This document shows positions 19,011 to 30,379 of a stretch of 64,000 bases of DNA, piece after piece (the stretch's first letter is position 1; every line of letters starts with the position of its first letter). Location: assembly GCF_024397895.1 (NCBI RefSeq), contig NZ_CP073346.1, positions 1,488,001-1,552,000 of the forward strand. The letters are read 5' to 3'. The notes beneath the pieces were generated by a model. It did no database searches. It was not told the DNA's origin and worked only from the letters and a program-made list of their open reading frames with translations. The position numbers and the translations under genes were made by a program. This DNA is from Pseudomonas benzenivorans. Lineage in GTDB: Bacteria > Pseudomonadota > Gammaproteobacteria > Pseudomonadales > Pseudomonadaceae.

Positions 19011-20159
19011 CTAGATCCCTCCCGTTGGAAAGCCGGCCGAGCGCAAGGCCTGACGCACCGCCGGATAGGCCAGCGCACGCACACGGAACAACGGCCCTTC
19101 GCGCTCGACGAAGCCGGCCGCCACCAGGGCCGGTATCACATCCGGCTCGCCGGTTGCCGGGAGCACGGCGTCCAGTTCCTGGGCGGTCAACGACTCGTGG
19201 ATCAGCAACGCCTGCAGCGCCAGCAGCGACCTGTCCTCGTGCCCCGGCGGCAGGCGGCAGTCGTCGACATCGCCGATCCACACCGTGCGTTCGTCGTTCC
19301 CTGTGGCCCGGCGGGCACGCTCCGGCAGGTCTTCATCGGGGCTGCGCCTGACGTTCAGGCTGGCCCGCCACAGGTGCACGGCCACCCAGGGAATGCCCCC
19401 GCTGCGCGCCGCCAGCTGTTGCAGGTGGCCGTGGCGCAAGGCGCCACTGTCGTCGGTCGCCAGTACATCGACACCCGACTTCGCCAGGCGAAAGGTGATG
19501 CGCCTGCCGACATCGTCCACCGCCGTCGGCGCGAACCAGGCGTGCAGACCGGCCGCATCGGTGGCCGCCAGGGTCTGTGGCCGGGGCAGCAGGAGATCGG
19601 CGCCAACCGACTTGACGAGAAACCGCCAGGCCCAGACGTTGCAGCAGATCAGGCAGCGACGCTCGAGCGTCGGCAAGCGGGCCAACAAGGCACGGATCAT
19701 GTGCAGGCCATGACGCTGGCGGATGAACCAGTGCTCGAGGCGCGGAATCACCAGCAGGCCGCTGCCGTCCAGATCCGGGGCAACGGCATCCTCGCGCAGC
19801 AATTCATGGCGCGCAGGCGCCGCCAGCACCTGGTGTCCCGCGGCGCGGGCCCAGTCCTCGACGAGGCCCTGCGGATCACAGGAGGGCACGATCAGCAGCT
19901 TGAGCCACGAGCCAGACGCCTCGGCCTTCAGCCAGCTGGCCACTTCCGTGTCGAGGGCGTCGCGCAGGAAGCCGTCGGCGGACTGGCACATCGCGTCGAG
20001 CCCTTTCAGCGAAGCGCGCTCCAGCCCATCCTGGCGCAGCACCGACTCTTCGTCGTTGCCACTGAGCTTCTTCTTGAGCTTGGTCAGCGCCTTGCGAACG
20101 GCATGCTCGGTCGGCATGGTCGGCGCCACGTAGTCGGCCAGGGGAATCAACTCGGTCAA
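19011..20159 (-). CDS. hypothetical protein cotranscribed with MscS-like channel
   Basis: 382 residues that I do not recognise. The N-terminus is charged (KALTKLKKKLSG). The middle resembles a nucleotide-fold or AAA-like core (KLLIVPSCDP; GLLVIPRLEHWF; RRCLICCNVWAW; ITFRLAKSGVD) but lacks a Walker A lysine loop. The C-terminus looks like a winged-helix (LLALQALLIHESLTAQELDA). No signal peptide or membrane span is seen. Its stop is two bases from the channel start, so the pair probably works together, perhaps as a soluble regulator of gating; that is inference only. Confidence 0.7.
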   Translation of the reverse strand: MTELIPLADYVAPTMPTEHAVRKALTKLKKKLSGNDEESVLRQDGLERASLKGLDAMCQSADGFLRDALDTEVASWLKAEASGSWLKLLIVPSCDPQGLVEDWARAAGHQVLAAPARHELLREDAVAPDLDGSGLLVIPRLEHWFIRQRHGLHMIRALLARLPTLERRCLICCNVWAWRFLVKSVGADLLLPRPQTLAATDAAGLHAWFAPTAVDDVGRRITFRLAKSGVDVLATDDSGALRHGHLQQLAARSGGIPWVAVHLWRASLNVRRSPDEDLPERARRATGNDERTVWIGDVDDCRLPPGHEDRSLLALQALLIHESLTAQELDAVLPATGEPDVIPALVAAGFVEREGPLFRVRALAYPAVRQALRSAGFPTGGI

Positions 20160-20364
20160 TGGACACCTTCTTCGTGCGCTGCCTGCCTGGATCGGCCACG
20201 CTGATGGTATCCGACGCGGTGCCCCATGTGGGAGTAGCGACGATTATCAGGCGGCCGGCACACCGGCGGCACCCCGCTGCCTTGCACGATCTTGCGTATT
20301 TCTCGCCCGGGGGCTGGCAGCCTGCGCGAGGCGGCGTAGCATGGCTGGGTTAGAGGATCAGTAG

Positions 20365-21240
20365 ATGGCGCCGTTCGAACAGCTTCAGGTCTTTCAGAGC
20401 ATGAGCCGCTCACCCCACGCCCGCCTGCTGCGCAGCGCCGAGCTGGGCGACGGGCTGGCGGCGGCCCAGTGGAGCAACCACCACGACAGTCGCGACTACC
20501 ACGCGCCGAGCCACCACACCCTGTCCTGCTACCTGGCCGGGGGCACCGGCACCTTCCGCCGCGACCGGCCCTGCAGCAAGGGCAGCCCCGACAAACTGTG
20601 CATCCTTCCGGCCGGGCACGAGTCGGCCTGGGTGATCAATGGCGAGATCCAGCTGGCGCACCTGTATGTCAGCCAGGAGCAGTTCGCCCTCGGCGCCGTT
20701 CGCCTGCTCGACCGCGAACCCCGCGAATTGCAGCTGCGCGAGAGTACCTTTCTCGATGATCCGCAGCAGGCGCGGCGGTTTCGCCAGCTGAGCCAGCTGG
20801 ACTGGCAGGAACCCGCCGAACGCCTGTTGACCAGCAGCCTGGCCCATGAGTTGCTCGATCAGACCCTGCTGTCCCAGGTCGGTCGGCGCGACGGCTTGCG
20901 CCTCACCGGCGGCCTGGCTCCGCGGCAGCGCCGACGCCTGCGCGAGTTCATCGACAGCCACCTGGCCGAGCCCCTGAGCCTGGGGCAACTGGCGGCACTG
21001 TGCGCCTTGTCCGAGTACCACTTCGCGCGGATGTTCCAGCTCAGCTTCGGCGTGCCGCCGCACCGCTACCTGCTCAACCAGCGCCTGGCCCGCGCCCAGG
21101 CACTGCTGCGCCAGACCTCGCTGGCCCTCGGCGAGATCGCCCTGGCCTGCGGCTTCGCCAGCGCCAGCCACTTCAGCAACCGCTTTCGCCAGGCGTTCGC
21201 CGCCACGCCGGGACAATACCGCCGGGCATTCGCCGGCTGA
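20365..21240 (+). CDS. AraC-family transcriptional regulator
   Basis: 291 residues with an N-terminal cupin-like sensing domain (HAPSHHTLSCYLAGGTGTF) and a C-terminal double HTH: LSLGQLAALCALSEYHFARM, then LGEIALACGFASASHFSNRF. The start at 20365 follows AGAGGA. The gene is divergent from the MscS-partner gene and precedes the SNF2 helicase by 97 bases. Its regulon is unknown. Confidence 0.92.
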   Translation: MAPFEQLQVFQSMSRSPHARLLRSAELGDGLAAAQWSNHHDSRDYHAPSHHTLSCYLAGGTGTFRRDRPCSKGSPDKLCILPAGHESAWVINGEIQLAHLYVSQEQFALGAVRLLDREPRELQLRESTFLDDPQQARRFRQLSQLDWQEPAERLLTSSLAHELLDQTLLSQVGRRDGLRLTGGLAPRQRRRLREFIDSHLAEPLSLGQLAALCALSEYHFARMFQLSFGVPPHRYLLNQRLARAQALLRQTSLALGEIALACGFASASHFSNRFRQAFAATPGQYRRAFAG

Positions 21241-21337
21241 GGCCCGCAAGTCGGCGCGGCTGTGTCAAAATCATCGGCTTTTCAGCGTTCGGCACCCGCA
21301 TGCCAAGACTTCACTTCATGCCCGCGAGACTCGCGCG

Positions 21338-23968
<2,631 letters not shown>

Positions 23969-24114
23969 GGCGGCCGGTCGACGGACTCGGTGGTCGCCCC
24001 GCAAACCGGCACCGCGCCCCAGTCCGCTCGATAGTGGTGCGGCAGGTCGGTGATCAGGGAGCAGAACGCCGCGCAGGAACAGGTTGCCTCCCGGGTTTCA
24101 ATACAGCCCTTGAA

Positions 24115-24588
24115 TCATCGGTCCAGGACATTTTCCCCGACCACATCCCCCGTCGCGTCTATCGCCTTGCTGGATGGGAACTTGTACGAAGCGAACCTGA
24201 CGGCCAGGACCGAAAGCGACAGAAGGAATATCCCGCCACACAAATACAGCAGGCCGATATCCGGCGCTTTATGGTGGGACACGTCACCGATCAGATAACG
24301 CGTCAATGCCGTTATCGCGATGTACAGCAAGAACCGTATGGGCAGGTGGTTGGTCTTGAAATAGATCCCGACCATTGCTCCCAGCTCCAGATAGATGAAG
24401 AGCAAGAGAATGTCATCGATGCTCGCGTGGCCTTTATCGACCATGTCCATAAAGGCCATCAGCGAAGCCCAGGCGGTGGCCGCTCCGATGGCGAACAAAC
24501 CCAGATAGTGAAATCCTTCAACCAGCAGATTCCCGATGGAATTTGCTCCGTCATGCATGCGCTTGCGGCTACCGTCTGCCCACTTCAT
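24115..24588 (-). CDS. psiE: PsiE family phosphate-starvation-inducible-like membrane protein
   Basis: 157 residues with four hydrophobic segments and the family pattern LLLFIYLELGAMVGIYFKT followed by LPIRFLLYIAITALTRYLI. PsiE was named for phosphate-starvation induction in E. coli; biochemical function unknown. GAGG before the ATG acts as ribosome-binding site. It is convergent with the helicase gene. I looked for a Pho box upstream and did not find one, so phosphate control is not supported here. Confidence 0.85.
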   Translation of the reverse strand: MKWADGSRKRMHDGANSIGNLLVEGFHYLGLFAIGAATAWASLMAFMDMVDKGHASIDDILLLFIYLELGAMVGIYFKTNHLPIRFLLYIAITALTRYLIGDVSHHKAPDIGLLYLCGGIFLLSLSVLAVRFASYKFPSSKAIDATGDVVGENVLDR

Positions 24589-25009
24589 GTTCCATTACCT
24601 CAAATCAATCCAGATACAGGGACAGCTCGGCTTACCAGCCAGCAGACTGCACGAAAGCTTGTGTCAGATAGGTTGGGCCAGCCTCGGCACAGCCTCCCGC
24701 CAGGGCGCCCGGCCCAGGGTAGATGCACGGCCGGTTGCCTTGTGACTCGGCCAGGTCGCGCGCCTGATGCCGCATTATTTCCGCCCAGTTGATTCTCACG
24801 CTGCTGCTCCTTGGTACGTCTTGCCTGGAGTTTCCAGGCGCCCGGATGACAACCCGCCCATGCAGGATCGGCGCCACAGCGCCCCGCAGGTGCGACGGGA
24901 ACATGGGGGAATAGTACGCAGATGGCGCGACACGGCCCTGCGGCGCATGGCCGCAGAGCCAGGGCGCAACCGGATGGAGGCTGCAACGACAGGTCGCGGC
25001 GAGCCTTAG
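24589..25009. other. 421-base gap between psiE and the YbaK-type gene
   Basis: Holds the psiE promoter region on the minus strand. Two overlapping minus-strand frames of about 90-130 codons exist but read as Arg/Pro/Ala-rich low-quality sequence with no ribosome-binding site, so I do not call genes. No hairpin with a T-tract or recognisable RNA was seen. Confidence 0.4.
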
Positions 25010-25477
25010 TTACTCACTGATGGCGCCGCACTGGGCGGTCGGCATGAGCTTGAGGAACTGCTTGGAGCTCATGTGCACCAGCCCTTCATGGTCGCCGGAC
25101 TCGAAGTACAGGTCCTTGACGTCCTTGAGCGACTCGTCGATGACGGTGTCCATCTCGAAGGCGCTGCCCACCGGTGGAATCGCGCCGTTGGCGCAGTCGC
25201 TGAAGCGCGGGGTGAACTCGTTCTCCCGCGCCAGGCGCCAGTGGCGCTTGGTCAGCTTGCGCACCTTGTTGAGATTGACCTGACGGGTCGCCGGGACCAC
25301 TGCCATCAGCCAGTGGCCCTGGAAGTCGTCGAGGATCACCGACTTGGCCATCAGGTGCGGCGGCACGCCGGCACGCCGGGCCGCTTCGCGCGTGGTCATC
25401 GAGGGGTCGTGCTGGAGCATGTCGTACCGCGAGTGGTGCTCCGACAGGTAGCTTTGCAAACGATTGGCCATGGTCAT
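25010..25477 (-). CDS. YbaK/aminoacyl-tRNA deacylase-like protein
   Basis: 155 residues of the YbaK/ProX editing-domain fold. Lys45 in HLMAKSVIL corresponds to the conserved lysine of YbaK/ProXp proteins, and the GAIPPVGS-type loop (ANGAIPPVGSAFEMDTVIDE) is present. Such proteins hydrolyse mischarged tRNAs in trans. The start ATG at 25477 has a perfect AGGAGG six bases upstream; a second in-frame ATG at 25471 is possible. Monocistronic. Confidence 0.88.
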   Translation of the reverse strand: MTMANRLQSYLSEHHSRYDMLQHDPSMTTREAARRAGVPPHLMAKSVILDDFQGHWLMAVVPATRQVNLNKVRKLTKRHWRLARENEFTPRFSDCANGAIPPVGSAFEMDTVIDESLKDVKDLYFESGDHEGLVHMSSKQFLKLMPTAQCGAISE

Positions 25478-25716
25478 GATGCACCTCCTGCCGTTGGCCA
25501 GAGGATTGACGCCGGCCCCATCGTCCCGATGAAACCCGCGAGGGCCGGTGCTCACGCAGCCGACCGTTGTCGCGGCGCGCCCGTTGCGCGCCGCGGGGCG
25601 CTTCCCGGCGCCCGACGCGAGCGAGCGGCACCCGCCGCTGCCCACACCCTAAGTTTAGTGCACGGCCCTGCCGGCGCAGCGCCGCAGGGCGGATGGCAGC
25701 GCCTTGCCGACTGCCC

Positions 25717-27285
25717 CTAATCCTCGGCGTAGTCCGCGCCGACCACCTCGAGAAAGGCGGCCACCACCTTCGGGTCGAACTGCTTGCCGCTGCGCGTGCG
25801 GATATAGTCCAGGGAGTCGGCCAGCGACCAGGGCTCCTTGTACGGCCGCCGGTGCATCAGCGCGTCGAACACGTCGACCACCGCGACGATGCGCGCCGCC
25901 AGGGGAATCTCCTCGCCCTTGAGCCCCCCGGGATAACCGTTGCCATCGTAATGCTCGTGGTGGCCGGCGGCGATCTCGGCGCCGATCGACAGGTAGCTCT
26001 GGCCTTCGACCATGCGCGCCGAACGCTGCAGGATGGCCGCACCGATACTGGCATGCCGGCGCATCACCTCGCGCTGCGAGTCGTCGTGCACCCCGGGCTT
26101 GAACAGCACCAGATCGGGGGTCGCGACCTTGCCGACGTCGTGGAGGATGCTGGCCATGCCGACCAGTTCGAGGAAACGCCTGGTCAGCTGTTCGGGGTAG
26201 TCGCCGCGTTCGGCCATGCGCTTGGCCGTGCGCGCGGTCCAGCGCTCGACCCGCAGCACGTGATCGCCGGTGTCGCAGTCGCGGTACTCGGCCAGGTCGG
26301 CCAGGGCCACCACCGTGGCCTCCTGGGCACGGGTCATCTGCAGGTGGTGATGGAGGTTGTCGAAGGCCGAGGCGATGCGGCTGCAGAACACCTCCAGCAA
26401 ATCCTTGTCCACCTCGGTCAGCGGCCAGGGCGGGGTGAAGTACAGGAGGAACTCGTGATGGGTCTGGGTCGGGATGTAGAGCACCTCGTTGGGGTAGGCA
26501 TAGAGGCTCTGACGGGTCTCGATGGCCTGCAGCATCAGCGGGTAGGCCGGGTGCTCCTCGTCCAGCTCATCATGCTGGGCCATCTCGGCGAAGCTGCCGG
26601 TGGCGCCGAGCACCTGCAGCGCCACCGACCCCGAGCCGGCGCCCCGGCGCACGCAGAGGATGCCGTGGGTGCCGACGTCGAGGATGGCGCCGATCTGCGC
26701 CAGCACCCCCGAGGCGAACTCGCGCAGCGAGTGCATTTGGTAGAGGTTGGCCGAGCCTTCGAGGATCTTGCTCAGGCCCTGGCGGCTGCGCTCGATGGCC
26801 AGCAGGCTCTCGTAGGCGCGCAGGGAGGAGATGACCGTGGTGTAGAGCTTCTGCAGGGTCAGCTCGGTCTTGGCTTTGTAGTCGTTGATGTCATAGGCGA
26901 CTATCACCTCCTGCTCCGGGGCCTGCCCAGGTTGGCCGGTGCGCAGGACGATGCGCACCAGCTGGTTGTCCAGCTCCTCGCGCACCCGCCGGACCAGGCG
27001 CAGGCCGGCGTCGTCGGTCTCCATCACCACGTCGAGCAGGGTCAGGGCGATATCCGGCTGATCGCGCAGCAGGGCGAAGCCCTCCTCGCCGGAATAGGCG
27101 CTGAGCAGTTCCAGGCCGCGGCCCTTGTATTCGATGCCACGTAGCGCCAACTGGGTAACCCGGTGCACATCCGGCTCGTCGTCGACGATCAGCAGCCGCC
27201 AGGGCGCCTGCAGCTTGCCGCCGGAGACCTCGGCGCTGTCATCGATCAGCCAGTCGTCCGCCGCTTCGGGGTGTTCGTTGTTCAC
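25717..27285 (-). CDS. response regulator with DUF3369 and HD-GYP domain (predicted c-di-GMP phosphodiesterase)
   Basis: 522 residues. Receiver domain: LLIVDDEPDVHRV with phosphoacceptor Asp85 (TLLDVVMET) and a conserved Lys in INDYKAKTEL. A sensory middle region of the DUF3369 type follows. The C-terminal HD-GYP is complete: HDVGKVATPD, RRHASIGAAIL, HHEHYDGNGYPGG, VVDVFDALMHRRPYK. All metal-binding residues are present, so it should degrade cyclic di-GMP when phosphorylated. Its start overlaps the kinase stop by four bases, so the pair is coupled. Confidence 0.93.
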   Translation of the reverse strand: MNNEHPEAADDWLIDDSAEVSGGKLQAPWRLLIVDDEPDVHRVTQLALRGIEYKGRGLELLSAYSGEEGFALLRDQPDIALTLLDVVMETDDAGLRLVRRVREELDNQLVRIVLRTGQPGQAPEQEVIVAYDINDYKAKTELTLQKLYTTVISSLRAYESLLAIERSRQGLSKILEGSANLYQMHSLREFASGVLAQIGAILDVGTHGILCVRRGAGSGSVALQVLGATGSFAEMAQHDELDEEHPAYPLMLQAIETRQSLYAYPNEVLYIPTQTHHEFLLYFTPPWPLTEVDKDLLEVFCSRIASAFDNLHHHLQMTRAQEATVVALADLAEYRDCDTGDHVLRVERWTARTAKRMAERGDYPEQLTRRFLELVGMASILHDVGKVATPDLVLFKPGVHDDSQREVMRRHASIGAAILQRSARMVEGQSYLSIGAEIAAGHHEHYDGNGYPGGLKGEEIPLAARIVAVVDVFDALMHRRPYKEPWSLADSLDYIRTRSGKQFDPKVVAAFLEVVGADYAED

Positions 27286-28793
27286 CTTGCCTCCTCCGCC
27301 GGGTGCGGGGCAACGAGTGGCATGCGCAGGGTGAAACAGGTACCGCTGCCCACCGTGCTCGCCACCTGAATCTGCCCGCCCAGGCGCTGGGTCACAATGT
27401 TATAGACCACGTGCAAACCCAAACCGCTGCCACCCACGCCACGTTTGGTCGTGAAAAAGGGTTCGAAGATGTGTGGCAAATGCTCGGCGGCGATGCCCTG
27501 GCCGTCATCCTCGAACTGCAGGACGAGCCAGTCGCCTTCGACGCGGGCACTGAGTTCGACCGCTCCTGCCGCACCCGTGGGGAACGCATGGGTCACCGCG
27601 TTGACCAGCAGGTTGGTCACCACCTGGGCCAGGGCGCCCGGATAGCCGTCCAGCTGGATGTCCGCCGCACAGCTGTTGTGCACCTGAATGGGCCGGCGTT
27701 TGTAGGTCGGGCGCAGGCTCTCGACCACCTCGTCCAGGTAGCTAGCCAGGTTGAACTCGCGCCGCGCCTCGCTGGTCTGGTCCACCGCCACCTGCTTGAA
27801 GCTGTGCACCAGATGGGCGGCGCGGTTGGCATTGGCCAGGATCAGCTCGACGCTTTCCTCGGCCGTGTGCAGGTAGCCCTCGACATCCGACTTCTTCAAC
27901 TGGCCGGCCCGCAACTGGCCGCCAACGCGCCGGGTCTCCTCGGCCAGCACACTGGCGCCGGTCAGGGTGATGCCCAGGGGGGTGTTGATCTCGTGGGCGA
28001 CGCCGGCCACCAGGCCGCCCAGGGCGGCCAGCTTCTCCGCCTGGATCAGGGTCGCCTGGGTGCGCTGCAGTTCCTCGTAGGCCTGGCGGATGTCGCGCTC
28101 GGCCTGGCGCCTGGCCTGGAGGTCCTCGGCCATCCGCTGGGTGATACGCCGGAAGCCGCCCAGCACCTCGCCGAACTCATCGAGACGAGTGCTCGGCAGC
28201 ACCAACGACTCGGGGGGACCGCGGTGTTCGGCCGCCTGGTGCAGCGCGTCGCGCAGCGCCACCAGGGGTTTGAGCACCTGCAGGCGCAGGCTCAGCGACA
28301 GTGCCGCGACCAACAGCACGTCGAGTGCGAGAATCTCCAGGAAACGCCGCCACACCTGCTCGCTCAGCGTGTCCTCCATCTCCTCGCGCGACAGCAGCAC
28401 CTGCGCGCGCCCGAGCACCTGTTGCGCGTTGCGCCCATGGTTGTACACGGGAAAACTCAGCTGGTCATAGTCGCCGGCGCGCCGGCGCGCCGGCTCCAGC
28501 ACGCCGACCGACGCCAGCAACTCGCCGTATTCGCTGGTCACCACGATGCCCAGCACCGGCGGTTTGACCTCGGCGACCAGGTTCTCCTGCAGCGTCGCGG
28601 TATCGAAGTTCCACAGTGGGTTGACCAGATTGGTCTGCAGGCGCTGCTGCACGCTGTCGCGGCTGCGCTGATACTGTTCGAGCAACTGACTGCGCATGCT
28701 CCAGTAGGCCAACGCCCCGGAACAGCTGAGCAGCAGGGTGACCAGCACGACGAACAGGGCATTGAGGCGAAAGCCTATGCTGTTTCTCATCAC
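27282..28793 (-). CDS. sensor histidine kinase
   Basis: 503 residues. An N-terminal membrane segment (LNALFVVLVTLLLSCSGALA), a periplasmic domain of about 130 residues, and a second span (LALDVLLVAALSLSLRLQVL) precede a coiled-coil. Phosphoacceptor His is in GLVAGVAHEINTPLG. The HATPase domain has N-box LVNAVTHAFP, FEDDGQGIAAEHLP and GSGLGLHVVYNIV. ATGA overlap with the HD-GYP response regulator defines a two-component pair that should lower c-di-GMP on sensing a periplasmic cue. The neighbouring periplasmic binding protein may help deliver the signal. Confidence 0.93.
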   Translation of the reverse strand: MMRNSIGFRLNALFVVLVTLLLSCSGALAYWSMRSQLLEQYQRSRDSVQQRLQTNLVNPLWNFDTATLQENLVAEVKPPVLGIVVTSEYGELLASVGVLEPARRRAGDYDQLSFPVYNHGRNAQQVLGRAQVLLSREEMEDTLSEQVWRRFLEILALDVLLVAALSLSLRLQVLKPLVALRDALHQAAEHRGPPESLVLPSTRLDEFGEVLGGFRRITQRMAEDLQARRQAERDIRQAYEELQRTQATLIQAEKLAALGGLVAGVAHEINTPLGITLTGASVLAEETRRVGGQLRAGQLKKSDVEGYLHTAEESVELILANANRAAHLVHSFKQVAVDQTSEARREFNLASYLDEVVESLRPTYKRRPIQVHNSCAADIQLDGYPGALAQVVTNLLVNAVTHAFPTGAAGAVELSARVEGDWLVLQFEDDGQGIAAEHLPHIFEPFFTTKRGVGGSGLGLHVVYNIVTQRLGGQIQVASTVGSGTCFTLRMPLVAPHPAEEAR

Positions 28794-28996
28794 CTACCCC
28801 CGCCGATCGCAGGCGTAGTCAGACGGCGCCGGAATCGGCAGCGCGAGATGGACGGGGTGAAGCCTTAGTTACCACCATAGTCCACTGGGCGGGTACGGTC
28901 CCGGACTTCGCCCGGGCGGAACGCCTAGGCTTGTAGAAGAAGTCGCGAACCGTATTCGTCCCCGCCCCCGCTGGGCGCCACCGAGTGACTCTGCAG

Positions 28997-29815
28997 ATGG
29001 ACGACATGAAACACTGGCGAGCCGCCTTGTTGCTCCTGGCGACACTGACCCTGGCAATGCCCATGGCGGCCCGCGCCGACACCCTGGTGACCCTGCTGGT
29101 CGACGAAGCCTATCCGCCCTTTACCTATCGCGAGGCCGAGGGCAGCGCCGCCGGCATCTACATCGCCGTGCTGCGCGCCGCCGAGCCGCACCTGCAGGGC
29201 TACCGCCTGCGGTTTCGCCCCATGCCCTGGCGCCGGGCGATGATCGAGATCGAGGCCGGACGGGCGCTGGCGGTGGTGCCGCCCTACTTCCGGCCCGAGG
29301 AACGGCCGTGGATCAAGCCCTACTCGGTGCCGATCCTGCAGGAGCGGGTGGTGGTCTTCTGCCACCGCGACGTGTTCGCCGAGGCTCCGCGGCCGAGCTG
29401 GCCGGACGACTACCGGGGCCTGCGTTTCGGCAACAACCCGGGCTACCTGTCGGCCGACGCGACCTTCTGGCGCGAAGTGGCGCGCGGCGCGATCCAGATC
29501 GAGGACGCCCCGGGTAATCGGGCCAATCTGCAGAAGCTGATGCACCGGCGCATCGACTGCTACTTCAACGAACGCCTGTCGATCCTCGCCGAGCTGGCGC
29601 AAATGCGCCGCGATGGCCTGTTTGGCGACACGGAAAGCGGGGCGATCGCCGAGGGGCCGACCATCTCGGTGGAAAACAGCTACGTCGGCTTCAGTGACCG
29701 CAGCGGCGATCGCTTCCCCTACAAGGAGGACTTCGTCCGCCAGCTGAACGCGGCCCTGGAGCAGCTGCGCCGAACCGGCGAGATCGAGCGGATCGCCCAG
29801 CGCTACACCCAGTGA
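28997..29815 (+). CDS. periplasmic solute-binding protein, extracellular type 3-like
   Basis: 272 residues. A clear Sec signal peptide (MKHWRAALLLLATLTLAMPM, cleavage after ARA) precedes a binding-protein fold (LLVDEAYPPFTYREAEGSAA; FRPMPWRRAMIEIEAGRAL). No ABC permease or ATPase genes are nearby, so this is an orphan. Divergent position next to the histidine kinase suggests it may sense rather than transport. The ATG at 28997 is used; an ATG nine bases later (29006) fits the signal peptide equally well, and no strong Shine-Dalgarno decides. Confidence 0.85.
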   Translation: MDDMKHWRAALLLLATLTLAMPMAARADTLVTLLVDEAYPPFTYREAEGSAAGIYIAVLRAAEPHLQGYRLRFRPMPWRRAMIEIEAGRALAVVPPYFRPEERPWIKPYSVPILQERVVVFCHRDVFAEAPRPSWPDDYRGLRFGNNPGYLSADATFWREVARGAIQIEDAPGNRANLQKLMHRRIDCYFNERLSILAELAQMRRDGLFGDTESGAIAEGPTISVENSYVGFSDRSGDRFPYKEDFVRQLNAALEQLRRTGEIERIAQRYTQ

Positions 29816-29933
29816 AACGGCCGCCCCCAGGGCGCGGGGCGCGGGCCGACGGCCTGCCGGCATGGGCGAGACCAGGCCGTGAGCGTCGCGCGGGCTTTGC
29901 AGTGAGCCCCGACTGCACTACACTGCGCCACCA

Positions 29934-29949
29934 CTGTATAAATAAACAG
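29934..29949. promoter_or_regulatory. LexA (SOS) box upstream of yebG
   Basis: The sequence CTGTATAAATAAACAG matches the LexA consensus CTGT-N8-ACAG exactly, 41 bases before the yebG start. yebG is a known SOS gene in E. coli, so DNA-damage induction here is well supported. Confidence 0.9.
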
Positions 29950-29990
29950 TTTCTAGCAACCCTATCAGCGTGAAGGCGTAGAGGTGATGA

Positions 29991-30254
29991 ATGGCCGTCG
30001 AAGTGGTGTACCGCAGCAGTCGAGATCTGGAGCGTTTGTTTATGGATAAGGCCGAAGCCGATCGTCACGACAAGATGCTGGAACTGGCCGAGCTGCTCAC
30101 CGAGGTGCTGCAGAAGGCCGTACCTTCGCTGAACGAGCAGCAAGGCGAAGAACTGGGCATCTACATGGCGAAGAACCGCGAGATCTTCGCCAAGGCGTTC
30201 AAGAACCAGCCCGATGCCCTGAGCGAACTGGGCAAGGACGAAGCGGCGGAGTAA
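29991..30254 (+). CDS. yebG: YebG family SOS-response protein
   Basis: 87 residues: MAVEVVYRSSRDLERLF, then DKAEADRHDKMLELAELLTE and an acidic tail. This follows E. coli YebG, a DNA-damage-inducible protein of unknown biochemical role. A perfect LexA box at 29934-29949 lies just upstream. It is a single-gene unit, close to the family's usual length. Confidence 0.92.
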   Translation: MAVEVVYRSSRDLERLFMDKAEADRHDKMLELAELLTEVLQKAVPSLNEQQGEELGIYMAKNREIFAKAFKNQPDALSELGKDEAAE

Positions 30255-30379
30255 CACACGCCGCCGGCTCTAGCTCGGCCGGTGCCATCTAAAGCAGGCC
30301 ATGCCCGGCGCGCTTGTCATTTCCCCGAGACTGCGGCAGGGTCGAGAAAACCCACCGTTCTGCCGCAGGAATCGCGCCC

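Noticed and set aside
24600..24986. Possible 128-codon gene upstream of psiE
   Set aside because: Arg/Pro/Cys-rich sequence with no start signal; more likely non-coding.
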